64,000 bases of DNA from Spongorhabdus nitratireducens. Its GTDB lineage: Bacteria > Pseudomonadota > Gammaproteobacteria > Pseudomonadales > Endozoicomonadaceae. Location: NCBI GenBank assembly GCA_947387575.1, contig CANDOC010000011.1, positions 152,432 through 216,431 of the forward strand. The letters are read 5' to 3'. A program made the position numbers and the translations under genes. Shown piece after piece: positions 17,025-23,836 of the stretch. How positions within the stretch are numbered: position 1 is the first letter of the stretch; every line of letters begins with the position of its first letter. The notes under the pieces are model-generated. The model saw only the letters and a program-made list of their open reading frames with translations, was not told the origin of the DNA and made no database searches.

Positions 17025-17168
17025 CTAGAACTTTTTCCTCGACTTACCTTGCACCGCCTTGAAGCGCGGGTTGGATTTGCAAATGACGTAAATTCTCCCC
17101 CGGCGCTTTACGACCTGACAGTCCGGATGGCGGGATTTTGCACTTTTCAAAGAACTCAGCACTTGCAT
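17025..17168 (-). CDS. rpmJ2: 50S ribosomal protein L36, zinc-independent type B
   Basis: A 47-aa protein, [20 protein letters not shown] followed by [20 protein letters not shown]. This is the type B (YkgO) form, lacking the first Cys and the final His of the zinc-binding L36. It overlaps the L31 stop codon by one base (TAATG), so the two are translationally coupled. The pair replaces the zinc-containing L31 and L36 during zinc starvation and so frees zinc; this is established for the family. A Zur box lies upstream of the operon. Confidence 0.95.
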   Translation of the reverse strand: MQVLSSLKSAKSRHPDCQVVKRRGRIYVICKSNPRFKAVQGKSRKKF

Positions 17169-17419
17169 TACTTGGTACCACCTGTCTTATAGCGCTTGTT
17201 AAACCTCGCTATACGCCCATCATTTTGGGTAGTGCGCTGTTTACCGGTATAAAACGGATGTGATGCACTGGATACATCAATGGTCATATACGGATACGTC
17301 TGGCCTTTGTACTCAATCGTGCGTGCAGTCTGGGCTGTGGAGCCAATGACAAAGTATGTGTCTGATGAGGTGTCGTGAAACACTACTTCACGATATTCCG
17401 GATGAATACCTGGCTTCAT
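17168..17419 (-). CDS. rpmE2: 50S ribosomal protein L31, zinc-independent type B
   Basis: An 83-aa protein beginning [20 protein letters not shown], with [29 protein letters not shown] and [10 protein letters not shown]. It lacks the CxxC pair of zinc-binding L31, as expected of type B (YkgM). It is the first gene of the operon with rpmJ2. A 13-bp palindrome (GTTATAATATAAC) 52 bp upstream is a Zur box, so expression should rise when zinc is scarce. Confidence 0.96.
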   Translation of the reverse strand: MKPGIHPEYREVVFHDTSSDTYFVIGSTAQTARTIEYKGQTYPYMTIDVSSASHPFYTGKQRTTQNDGRIARFNKRYKTGGTK

Positions 17420-17470
17420 TGAGCTGCTCCCCTAAAGATGCCTTTCTGGAAAAGGACGCTTAGTGTAATT

Positions 17471-17483
17471 GTTATAATATAAC
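17471..17483. promoter_or_regulatory. Zur box upstream of rpmE2-rpmJ2
   Basis: GTTATAATATAAC is a near-perfect palindrome, and the flanks extend it (AATT on one side, ATTTC on the other). It matches the gammaproteobacterial Zur consensus (GTTATAnTATAAC core). Its position before a zinc-sparing ribosomal protein operon fits repression by Zn-Zur. A second copy stands before znuA at 37903. Confidence 0.88.
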
Positions 17484-17625
17484 ATTTCAATATGGATGAT
17501 AACGTTTCTCATTTGTGAGATAAGGACAGGGGAAAGAGTCTGGCAAAATGGATAGTCAGCAGCTTTTGGTTGCTATTCGGGGCAGGGCCAAGAGGGTATT
17601 TGCTTTTTACTGATAGGCACTGGGT

Positions 17626-17656
17626 CGTCAAAGAGGCTTGTTTATCCCCTTTGACG
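17626..17656 (-). terminator. Hairpin downstream of the 77-aa membrane protein gene, duplicated with 16850-16878
   Basis: CGTCAAAGAGG and CCCCTTTGACG pair with one mismatch and a 9-nt loop, 49 bp after the stop of the leftward 77-aa gene. It resembles the hairpin at 16850-16878 in sequence, as part of the same duplicated block. Confidence 0.5.
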
Positions 17657-17704
17657 ATCGGCTGCCAGTGTTTAAATAATGTTCAAAAAGATGCTGTCGG
17701 CCTG

Positions 17705-17938
17705 TTACCAGAGAAGTAACAGACCGACAGCCAACACCAGCCAAGTGATATTGATAAACCAGAAAGTTTTCGGGTTGTCCCTGCGGCTGACAGGCTCAAA
17801 AAAATGGGTATGACCACTGCGAATATCCGGTATAACCAGTAACAGGATAATCAGCCCCCACAGCCACATAATCTGAAACCAGCAGGCAACCAGTACTGCT
17901 GCCGTGCCTGACAGCGCCCGCCATTTAATATTGTTCAA
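17705..17938 (-). CDS. Small two-helix membrane protein
   Basis: 77 aa with a hydrophobic stretch at ~10-37 (two closely spaced segments, CWFQIMWLWGLIILLLVIPD) and another at ~58-77 (FWFINITWLVLAVGLLLLW). Between them is a charged loop, RSGHTHFFEPVSRRDNPKTF. I do not recognise a characterised family. It starts 65 bp after the radical SAM gene on the same strand, so it may be the last gene of that operon. A truncated copy lies at ~16905-17016. Confidence 0.7.
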   Translation of the reverse strand: MNNIKWRALSGTAAVLVACWFQIMWLWGLIILLLVIPDIRSGHTHFFEPVSRRDNPKTFWFINITWLVLAVGLLLLW

Positions 17939-18002
17939 CGATGGTCTCCTGCAGCCGGATATGTCTAACCGGACAAAACCACCGGATATAAAGGAATATC
18001 CG

Positions 18003-19247
18003 TTAAAAGTACATGGCGTTGGCGACGCCTAAATTCTTTACCCGAGTCATTTTTCGTTTGGTTGAACGACCAAAACTGTTGTATTTACGGTGGAACCAGT
18101 CAGCACCTTCTTCCAATTCATCCGGTGTCATATGTTTTGGTTCAAATACCGCATGACTGCAGTCATAGCGTGACCAGTCTTTGGTGAGCAGCCGCCCTTC
18201 CTGGTCCAGTCGCTGATACAGTTCAGTTCCCGGGAACGGTGTCAGGATTGCAGCTGAACAGGTATCGAATTCCACCTCATCGGCAAATTCCAGCGACTGC
18301 TCGAAGATATCCGGTTTGTGAGCGTCAAAACCAAAAATCATGGCTGAATCGACAGCAATCTGATATTCGTGCAGTTTGGCAATATTTTCTTTCACCCGGT
18401 CAATCTTGATAAAGCCTTTGCCACTGGCTTTCAGAGCTTCCTGACTTGGGGTTTCAACGCCTACCAGCAAATAGAACAGTCCGCTCTCTGCGGCTGCCTG
18501 CAGGATGTCATCATGCTGGGCAATATTCAGGGTCGCTTCTGCCATCCATTTGATATTCAACGGTTTAAGCGCTTCAAATAATTCCAGAGCATAGTTACGG
18601 TCAGCAATCAGGTTATCCGCATGCAGTTCCAGATATTCGAGACCTGATGCTTTGATTTCATCCACAACTTCTGCCACCGGGCGGGTGCGGAACGTCGGGA
18701 AAAACTTATGTACAGTGCAGTAATCACACTTGAACCGGCACCCTCTGGAAACCATGACAGAGCCCATTTCATCGTAGGGTTTCAGATCGATGTAATCGTG
18801 CGGATAAGGTGCCATCTTAACCATGGAAGGTGGCTCTGCACTTTCATAACGCTGGGCCATTTTTCCCTGATAAAAGTCGTTTAGTAACTGCGGCCAGAGC
18901 TGTTCGGCTTCACCGCGCATAACGGCATCGGCATGTTGCAGGGTTTCTTCCGAAACAAACGTCGCATGCAGTCCACCGAAAACCACCTTAATGCCCCGGC
19001 GGCGATAATGGTCGCCCAGCTCATAACCCCGTAAGGCATCCGGTGTCGACATGAAGATCGCTACTAAATCAACATTGATATCGGGATCAGCCGGGCCCTG
19101 CGAGGTTTCATCAACCATATCAACATCCACCCAGTCCGGGGTCACCGCAGACAGGGCATAAATGCTCTGTGGTGGAGCCGCCATAAAGCCTTTGTATTCC
19201 TTGAACAGGCTGTTATTGCGGGAGGCCTTGATAATGTAAACCTTCAT
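18003..19247 (-). CDS. B12-binding domain radical SAM protein
   Basis: 414 aa. The N-terminal ~140 residues form a cobalamin-binding-type domain (AVTPDWVDVDMVDET, VFGGLHATFVSEETL, ADAVMRGEAEQLWP). The radical SAM cluster motif CRFKCDYC is at 170-177, followed by ELHADNLIADRNYALELFEA and LVGVETPSQEALKASGKG. The DxHxxG motif of cobalamin-dependent mutases is absent, as usual for this class. Such enzymes often methylate unactivated carbons or remodel lipids and isoprenoids. The operon also has a sterol-desaturase-type hydroxylase and DUF2141, which suggests a membrane-lipid or isoprenoid product (inference). A strong GGGGGAAG ribosome-binding site and an 11-bp hairpin precede its start. Confidence 0.88.
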   Translation of the reverse strand: MKVYIIKASRNNSLFKEYKGFMAAPPQSIYALSAVTPDWVDVDMVDETSQGPADPDINVDLVAIFMSTPDALRGYELGDHYRRRGIKVVFGGLHATFVSEETLQHADAVMRGEAEQLWPQLLNDFYQGKMAQRYESAEPPSMVKMAPYPHDYIDLKPYDEMGSVMVSRGCRFKCDYCTVHKFFPTFRTRPVAEVVDEIKASGLEYLELHADNLIADRNYALELFEALKPLNIKWMAEATLNIAQHDDILQAAAESGLFYLLVGVETPSQEALKASGKGFIKIDRVKENIAKLHEYQIAVDSAMIFGFDAHKPDIFEQSLEFADEVEFDTCSAAILTPFPGTELYQRLDQEGRLLTKDWSRYDCSHAVFEPKHMTPDELEEGADWFHRKYNSFGRSTKRKMTRVKNLGVANAMYF

Positions 19248-19263
19248 CTCACTTCCCCCTTAT

Positions 19264-19291
19264 GGTGGTCACAGAAACATCTGTGACCACC
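19264..19291 (-). promoter_or_regulatory. Intercistronic hairpin between DUF2141 and radical SAM genes
   Basis: GGTGGTCACAG and CTGTGACCACC pair perfectly (11 bp, 6-nt loop) in the 50-bp gap. The radical SAM ribosome-binding site lies just after it and no T-run follows. It is therefore more likely a message-stability or attenuation element than a simple terminator. Confidence 0.6.
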
Positions 19292-19297
19292 CACTGA

Positions 19298-19726
19298 TTA
19301 CTTTTTCAGATAAATAACGCTGATCACTTCCCTGTTTTCACCATTACCAACATGCAGGCGCGCCTGGTCAAATGTTGGAACAGAAGATCGCCCCTTACCG
19401 CCACTGAACGCATAGCCCTCAGTCGGTATTCTGCCGCTCATATTCACCACACCATCGCCGTTTTCATCATGATGAACCATCAGGGCATAGTCCCCGGGAT
19501 TCAGATTGGTGAACCGAAATTTCATCGTTCCCTGCTGCGCTTTCTGGGAAAGCGAAATTTCGGCATTATTCTGAGCCTGGGCATTAAACGCAGCAGCATT
19601 GTTAAACACGGAGATCAGAATATTCCCCTGGCTGTTGCGAATACCGGTCAGCTCAACATCCAGCTCTGCAGCCTGCAAACCAAAGGGCAGACTGGCCAGC
19701 AGAGTAATAAACAAATAACGCAGCAT
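19298..19726 (-). CDS. DUF2141 domain secreted protein
   Basis: 142 aa with a signal peptide (MLRYLFITLLASLPFGLQA). The mature domain reads LDVELTGIRNSQGNILISVF, then FRFTNLNPGDYALMVHHDEN and GDGVVNMSGRIPTEGYAFSG, which is the DUF2141 pattern (GxY-x5-HDxN-x-D). A beta-sandwich periplasmic protein of unknown function, frequently found beside lipid- or carotenoid-modifying enzymes. It lies between the hydroxylase and the radical SAM gene. Its leader contains four tandem 14-bp repeats. Confidence 0.88.
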   Translation of the reverse strand: MLRYLFITLLASLPFGLQAAELDVELTGIRNSQGNILISVFNNAAAFNAQAQNNAEISLSQKAQQGTMKFRFTNLNPGDYALMVHHDENGDGVVNMSGRIPTEGYAFSGGKGRSSVPTFDQARLHVGNGENREVISVIYLKK

Positions 19727-19741
19727 AATTGCCTCGGACTT

Positions 19742-19797
19742 CTTACCTAAAACGACTTACCTAAAACGATCTACCTGAAACGACTCATCTAAAGTCA
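19742..19797 (-). repeat. Four tandem 14-bp repeats in the hydroxylase-DUF2141 gap
   Basis: On the minus strand the unit TCGTTTTAGGTAAG occurs twice exactly, then as TCGTTTCAGGTAGA and a degenerate TGACTTTAGATGAG. The array fills most of the 89-bp gap and ends 15 bp before the DUF2141 ATG. Two exact copies plus two decayed ones suggest slippage or an iterated protein- or RNA-binding site. Confidence 0.75.
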
Positions 19798-19815
19798 TTT
19801 TTCTCAAGCTAACAG

Positions 19816-20679
19816 TTACGGATCTGTGCGCGGCTTCCAGCCGGGTCCCCGGAACAGATAGCCGGTGAATTCAGAGATATTTCGTGCCCGGCGAAGATCT
19901 TTGAAAAGAGCCGGAAACTCGGAGAATTGGACAACCAGCGGATTTTTACTGGTCATGGGAATAGTCAGGCCATAGCTGGGAATCTCCTCTTCTTTCTTGA
20001 AGGTTCCAAACAAACGATCCCAGACAATCAGGATGCCGCCGAAGTTTTTATCCAGGTACTTACGATCAGAGCCGTGGTGTACCCGGTGGTGTGAAGGCGT
20101 ATTGAATATCCATTCCAGCGGCCCCAGCTTTCCGACCATTTCGTTGTGAAGCCAGAACTGATAAGCCTGAACCAGCACTTCGGCAGCAAAAATCAGAATC
20201 GGGTTAAAGCCCATCAGCACCAGCGGCAGATGGAAAATGACAGAAGCGACCGGATCGAACAGGCTGAAGCGGAAGGCTGTTGCCGTATTCATAACGGTGG
20301 AGCTGTGATGCACCGCATGAGCCATCCACAACAGTCTCACCTTGTGCAGCGCATAGTGCTCTACATAGTAGGTAAAGTCGGCAAGGAACAGCACCAGAAC
20401 AGCAGTATAGCCATTGACCGGTTGCTTCCAGGGAATGTACTCGTAGATGGAGAAATACAGGTAAACTGCGCCGGCAAATACGGCAGTTTCTGCCAGATAG
20501 AACGGCACCTGGGTAAACAGGCTGGAAAGGGTTTCCAGAAAACGCTCTTTGTTCAGACGCCGGGTAACCATCTCGTCCAGCACTTCCAGTCCCAGGAACA
20601 ATACCGCGAAAACAACAACCCAGTCGTATATATCAAAGGATATATACTCGATATATTCCAGCCATGCGTCTTCACCCAT
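19816..20679 (-). CDS. Sterol desaturase / fatty acid hydroxylase superfamily protein
   Basis: A 287-aa integral membrane di-iron enzyme. The histidine boxes are visible: HYALH (108-112), HAVHH (121-125), a single His at 178 (FWLHNE), and HHRVHH (197-202). Four or more hydrophobic segments surround them. Family members hydroxylate or desaturate sterols, fatty acids, carotenoids or alkylglycerols using O2. It is the main enzyme of the operon with two tiny membrane proteins upstream and DUF2141 and a B12 radical SAM enzyme downstream. Substrate unknown, with a membrane lipid or isoprenoid most likely. Confidence 0.9.
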   Translation of the reverse strand: MGEDAWLEYIEYISFDIYDWVVVFAVLFLGLEVLDEMVTRRLNKERFLETLSSLFTQVPFYLAETAVFAGAVYLYFSIYEYIPWKQPVNGYTAVLVLFLADFTYYVEHYALHKVRLLWMAHAVHHSSTVMNTATAFRFSLFDPVASVIFHLPLVLMGFNPILIFAAEVLVQAYQFWLHNEMVGKLGPLEWIFNTPSHHRVHHGSDRKYLDKNFGGILIVWDRLFGTFKKEEEIPSYGLTIPMTSKNPLVVQFSEFPALFKDLRRARNISEFTGYLFRGPGWKPRTDP

Positions 20680-20731
20680 AATTCTCTACCTCTACGCACC
20701 TCTGGGTGCCTCTGACTCTTTTACTTTTAAT

Positions 20732-20776
20732 TAGTGGTACAAGTTTAAATAGCGGTACGAATTGACTTAGTAGTAC
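20732..20776 (-). repeat. Three 18-bp-period repeats before the hydroxylase gene
   Basis: TAGTGGTAC (20732), TAGCGGTAC (20750) and TAGTAGTAC (20768) are spaced exactly 18 bp apart, the last running into the stop of the 40-aa gene. They occupy the 87-bp leader of the sterol-desaturase-type gene. Function unknown. Confidence 0.6.
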
Positions 20777-20889
20777 CAGCTGCTGATATCGGGCACTGTT
20801 GCCCACCAGCCAAGAAAACCAAACATGGAAACAAGCAAGGCAACGTACAGGCCACGAAGAACGGAATTATGCTTGGGTAACTCCATCAT
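20767..20889 (-). CDS. 40-aa membrane protein
   Basis: MMELPKHNSVLRGLYVALLV then SMFGFLGWWATVPDISSWYY: a basic N-terminus and one transmembrane helix (~12-30). It starts 6 bp after the 56-aa gene and 87 bp precedes the hydroxylase, all on one strand. Conservation of frame between two close genes and a clear helix support it as real. Possibly a small partner subunit of the membrane hydroxylase (inference). Confidence 0.6.
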   Translation of the reverse strand: MMELPKHNSVLRGLYVALLVSMFGFLGWWATVPDISSWYY

Positions 20890-20895
20890 CAATCC

Positions 20896-21066
20896 TTACC
20901 AGTAGAAACAGGAAACAGCGACGCCCAACCAGAGCAACAGGGTGCACCAGTAGCCAAAAGGTTCACTGGAGCGGTGATACTCACGGTGCAGCCAGGCACT
21001 CCCGGTAATCAGGTCCCAGCAAACCCACAGCATCAGGGCGATACCCAACATATAAGTCCACGGCAT
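20896..21066 (-). CDS. 56-aa membrane protein
   Basis: MPWTYMLGIALMLWVCWDLI followed by TGSAWLHREYHRSSEPFGYW and a second helix (CTLLLWLGVAVSCFYW). Two predicted helices join through a loop with HREYHRS. It is 34 bp after the TetR gene on the same strand. I recognise no family. It is likely co-expressed with the 40-aa protein and the hydroxylase. Confidence 0.68.
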   Translation of the reverse strand: MPWTYMLGIALMLWVCWDLITGSAWLHREYHRSSEPFGYWCTLLLWLGVAVSCFYW

Positions 21067-21100
21067 ACTACTTTCCTCTCAGCTTGATGCAGTTATTGTT

Positions 21101-21688
21101 TTAAGAACTGGTTTTTAGAGATTCGATCAGCTTTTCAGCTGCCTGTCTGGCCGGTACTTTATAAAGGCTCATCATTCCCAGCGGGTTGAGTGAATCCAGG
21201 TTGATGTAAAGTGAAACAATCCCGAACCCTACCGCCGCAATATCAGCCTGATCTGCATCCGGAAAATCCCGACGCAATAACAGCTCTACACTTTCGGTAA
21301 ACTTGCGCATCCACCCTTGCATCAGCTCTTTCAGGAACGGGTCACGGGCTGAGGCAAAAATCATCGCTTCCACCACCATCAGCAGTTCAGGATCGGAGCC
21401 GTGATACTCAAACAGCACATCCAGCAAGGGATCGACCACATTGGTTGCAGGTAGCCAGTCAATCAGCTCCTGCCATTGCTGGTCTGACTGCTCAACTACC
21501 CGTACTGCCAATCGCTGAATCAGATCGTTACGGTTACCGACAAAGTGTCTTACCAGACTGCGCTGCAGGCCTGATTCCTCAGCAATACGCTCCAGCGAAC
21601 TGCCTTCCAGACCATAGCGGGCAACACAGCGCTGAAATGCCTGCAGTACCTGTTCGGTTCTCTCTTCTTTTTTGCTCGGTCTGGCCAT
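21101..21688 (-). CDS. TetR-family transcriptional regulator
   Basis: 195 aa from ATG 21688 (MARPSKKEERTEQVLQAFQR), with GAGG at the right distance; the TTG at 21694 is not needed. The helix-turn-helix is YGLEGSSLERIAEESGLQRS followed by LVRHFVGNRNDLIQRL. It is the first gene of the leftward operon of small membrane proteins, hydroxylase, DUF2141 and radical SAM. Two TTGTCA/TGACAA dyads directly upstream are probable operators, so it is likely an autorepressor of this operon. The ligand is unknown. Confidence 0.9.
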   Translation of the reverse strand: MARPSKKEERTEQVLQAFQRCVARYGLEGSSLERIAEESGLQRSLVRHFVGNRNDLIQRLAVRVVEQSDQQWQELIDWLPATNVVDPLLDVLFEYHGSDPELLMVVEAMIFASARDPFLKELMQGWMRKFTESVELLLRRDFPDADQADIAAVGFGIVSLYINLDSLNPLGMMSLYKVPARQAAEKLIESLKTSS

Positions 21689-21704
21689 GATCAAACCTCG
21701 TTAA

Positions 21705-21758
21705 TTGTCACTTGTGACAATTTATAGCCCTACCAAAGTTTATTGTCAAATGTGACAA
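21705..21758. promoter_or_regulatory. Two inverted-repeat operators of the TetR operon
   Basis: TTGTCACTTGTGACAA (21705-21720) and TTGTCAAATGTGACAA (21743-21758) are 16-bp imperfect palindromes whose starts are 38 bp apart. The first ends 16 bp from the TetR start codon. Paired dyads of this size before a tetR gene are typical operators. Confidence 0.8.
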
Positions 21759-21879
21759 CAAATAAAAATCACGAATTCCGTGGGGAAGTCACATCTAAAT
21801 CAACCGGTAAAGCCTGTGGTGTAAGGAAATACAGCGAGAGATAAGACGAAAAATAATTTTCAGTCTTATGAAGAGAAAA

Positions 21880-21904
21880 AGGCCCGGCATAAAATGCCGA
21901 GCCT
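21880..21904 (-). terminator. Rho-independent terminator of the amine catabolic operon
   Basis: On the minus strand AGGCTCGGCAT pairs with ATGCCGGGCCT (one mismatch, 3-nt loop) and is followed by a T-run (TTTTTC). It lies 20 bp after the stop of the amidotransferase gene. Confidence 0.85.
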
Positions 21905-21924
21905 CTTTGTCTATCCTGGATGGA

Positions 21925-22644
21925 TCAGGGAGTTTGCTGGAAGAAGCGGACAATCCAGTGACAAATCAAATCACTGTCCGGATCTTCAGCCAGAGAATCA
22001 ACACCCTGCTGGATAATATCTTCACCAATGCTTTCGCGTCTGCAGTTCATCAGGGCTACAGCATACGGCTTGCTAAACTCGGGGTGACCCTGAATGCTCA
22101 GAAAGTGTTCGCCGTACTGCACCATATAAAACGGGCAGAAGTCACTGCCAGCCACAACTTCAGCAGAATCCGGTAATGTCGCTACCTGATCCTGATGACT
22201 TACCAACAATCGGAACTGTTGCTCGGACCAGGGTGGTGTTGGCTGCATCCAGTGTTTCTGCTGAGTAATGGCGTTTTTCGATAAACCGACACCCCATCCT
22301 TTTCCGGATTTAACGACAGTGCCTCCCAGCGCCGTAGCCATCACCTGATGCCCGAAGCAAATACCAACCAGTTTCCTCTGTTCCGCATAAAGCCGGCGAA
22401 CAAAGTCCTCCAGCAGGCCAATCCAGCTATAACCGTCGTTTACACCGTGACGACTACCGGAAATAAGCCAGTAGTCGCATTCTGCTGTTGTTGCTGGTAG
22501 TTCTTCATCCAGCACCCGGTATGTCACCAGTTCAATATCTTCTGACTGTCTTTTAAGCAGAGCCTCAAACATCTCAGGGTAGTTTGAATGCTCTGGCTGT
22601 AGCTCGGGTCGTACATCGTCACACAGAAGTAGTCCAACCCTCAT
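21925..22644 (-). CDS. Class I glutamine amidotransferase-like hydrolase
   Basis: 239 aa. The nucleophile elbow GICFGHQ carries Cys97; the His-Glu pair is in QGHPEFS (His187, Glu189), completing a class I triad. The protein starts MRVGLLLCDDVRPELQPEHS. It has no synthetase domain, so it acts alone. In this operon it would hydrolyse a gamma-glutamyl amide, like PuuD for gamma-glutamyl-GABA or the amidohydrolase of the gamma-glutamyl-ethanolamide route. That role is inferred from its neighbours: GS-like enzyme, aldehyde and alcohol dehydrogenases. Its start overlaps the upstream stop (TGATG). Confidence 0.85.
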   Translation of the reverse strand: MRVGLLLCDDVRPELQPEHSNYPEMFEALLKRQSEDIELVTYRVLDEELPATTAECDYWLISGSRHGVNDGYSWIGLLEDFVRRLYAEQRKLVGICFGHQVMATALGGTVVKSGKGWGVGLSKNAITQQKHWMQPTPPWSEQQFRLLVSHQDQVATLPDSAEVVAGSDFCPFYMVQYGEHFLSIQGHPEFSKPYAVALMNCRRESIGEDIIQQGVDSLAEDPDSDLICHWIVRFFQQTP

Positions 22645-23813
22645 CAGGTATCCCCTTTGATAGCCGCCATCATAATTTGTTGGTATTCAGCTGCTGTAAA
22701 CTGAATCGGGTTGCCCCCGGCTGACGGATCAGCGACTGCCATCTGACCAACCGTTTCAAGCTGTTGGTCATCAATGCCAATCTCTGCCAGCGTATGCGGA
22801 ATATCCAGCTGCTGTCTCAGTTCCAGCACCCAGTTCAGGAAACTCTCAAAACCTGGGTTTTCAAGACCCAAGTAACGGCTGAGTGATGTCAGTCTGTCAG
22901 CAATTGCGGACTCGTTTGCCTTCAGCACATAAGGCATCAGAACTGCATTCAGTAAGCCATGGTGCTTGTCATACAAGGCCCCCAGCGGGTGAGCCAGGGC
23001 ATGCATGCCGCCCAGACCTTTCTGAAATGCAGTGGCCCCCATACTTGAAGCTACCAGCATCTGCATCCTCGCCTCAAGATTATTACCATCTGTGACAGCT
23101 GCCGGAAGGTAGTCTTTCACCAATCGAATACCTTCCAGCGCAATGCCCTGAGCCATCGGGTGATAGAAGGGAGAACAGTAAGCTTCAAGACTGTGCGACA
23201 GTGCGTCCATACCGGTTGCAGCGGTGATATGCGGCGGCAGGCCACAAGTCAGGGATGCATCAAGAATCACAATTTTCGGCAGCATATCCGGGTGAAAAAT
23301 GATTTTTTTCACTTTCAGTGCCTGATCGGTAATAACGGACGCACGGCCTACTTCAGAACCGGTGCCAGCGGTGGTCGGCACGGCTACAACGGGAATCATG
23401 CCTTCGGTATTGACCCGAAGGTAGTTATCCCCGACATCTTCAAAATCCCAGATTTCCCTGCGTTGCCCGACCATCAGGGCAATTGCCTTACCTGCATCCA
23501 GCGCCGAACCACCGCCAAATGCAATAACACCATCATGCTGACCGGCATGGCAGGCCTTCACACCTGCAGTGACGTTTTCGCCGGTAGGATTGCCTTTGAT
23601 ATCCGAAAAAATACCGCAACCTGAAAGCACTTCACGGCAGTGCTGCATGGCATCCAGTACAAACGGAAGCTCACACAAACCGGGATCGGTGACGATCAGA
23701 GGATTGTTAATACCCAGTTCCTGACAGGCGGCAGGCAGATCCTTAATACGCCCAATACCCGCCCGAACAGCTGTCGGATAGTTCCAGTTCGAAGTAAAAC
23801 GCTCAATGCTCAT
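22644..23813 (-). CDS. Iron-containing alcohol dehydrogenase
   Basis: About 389 aa from ATG 23813 (MSIERFTSNWNYPTAVRAGI); an ATG at 23828 would add five residues. Motifs: FGGGSALDAGKAIAL (nucleotide binding), PVVAVPTTAGTGSEVGR, and the iron-binding region TGMDALSHSLEAY with GMHALAHPLGALYDKHHGLL supplying the His ligands. An NAD(P)-dependent group III enzyme. In the operon it precedes the amidotransferase and follows the aldehyde dehydrogenase, suggesting oxidation of the alcohol end of a glutamylated amino alcohol to the aldehyde (inference). Confidence 0.9.
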   Translation of the reverse strand: MSIERFTSNWNYPTAVRAGIGRIKDLPAACQELGINNPLIVTDPGLCELPFVLDAMQHCREVLSGCGIFSDIKGNPTGENVTAGVKACHAGQHDGVIAFGGGSALDAGKAIALMVGQRREIWDFEDVGDNYLRVNTEGMIPVVAVPTTAGTGSEVGRASVITDQALKVKKIIFHPDMLPKIVILDASLTCGLPPHITAATGMDALSHSLEAYCSPFYHPMAQGIALEGIRLVKDYLPAAVTDGNNLEARMQMLVASSMGATAFQKGLGGMHALAHPLGALYDKHHGLLNAVLMPYVLKANESAIADRLTSLSRYLGLENPGFESFLNWVLELRQQLDIPHTLAEIGIDDQQLETVGQMAVADPSAGGNPIQFTAAEYQQIMMAAIKGDT

Positions 23814-23836
23814 AATATGGGGCCCCATCCATACGT

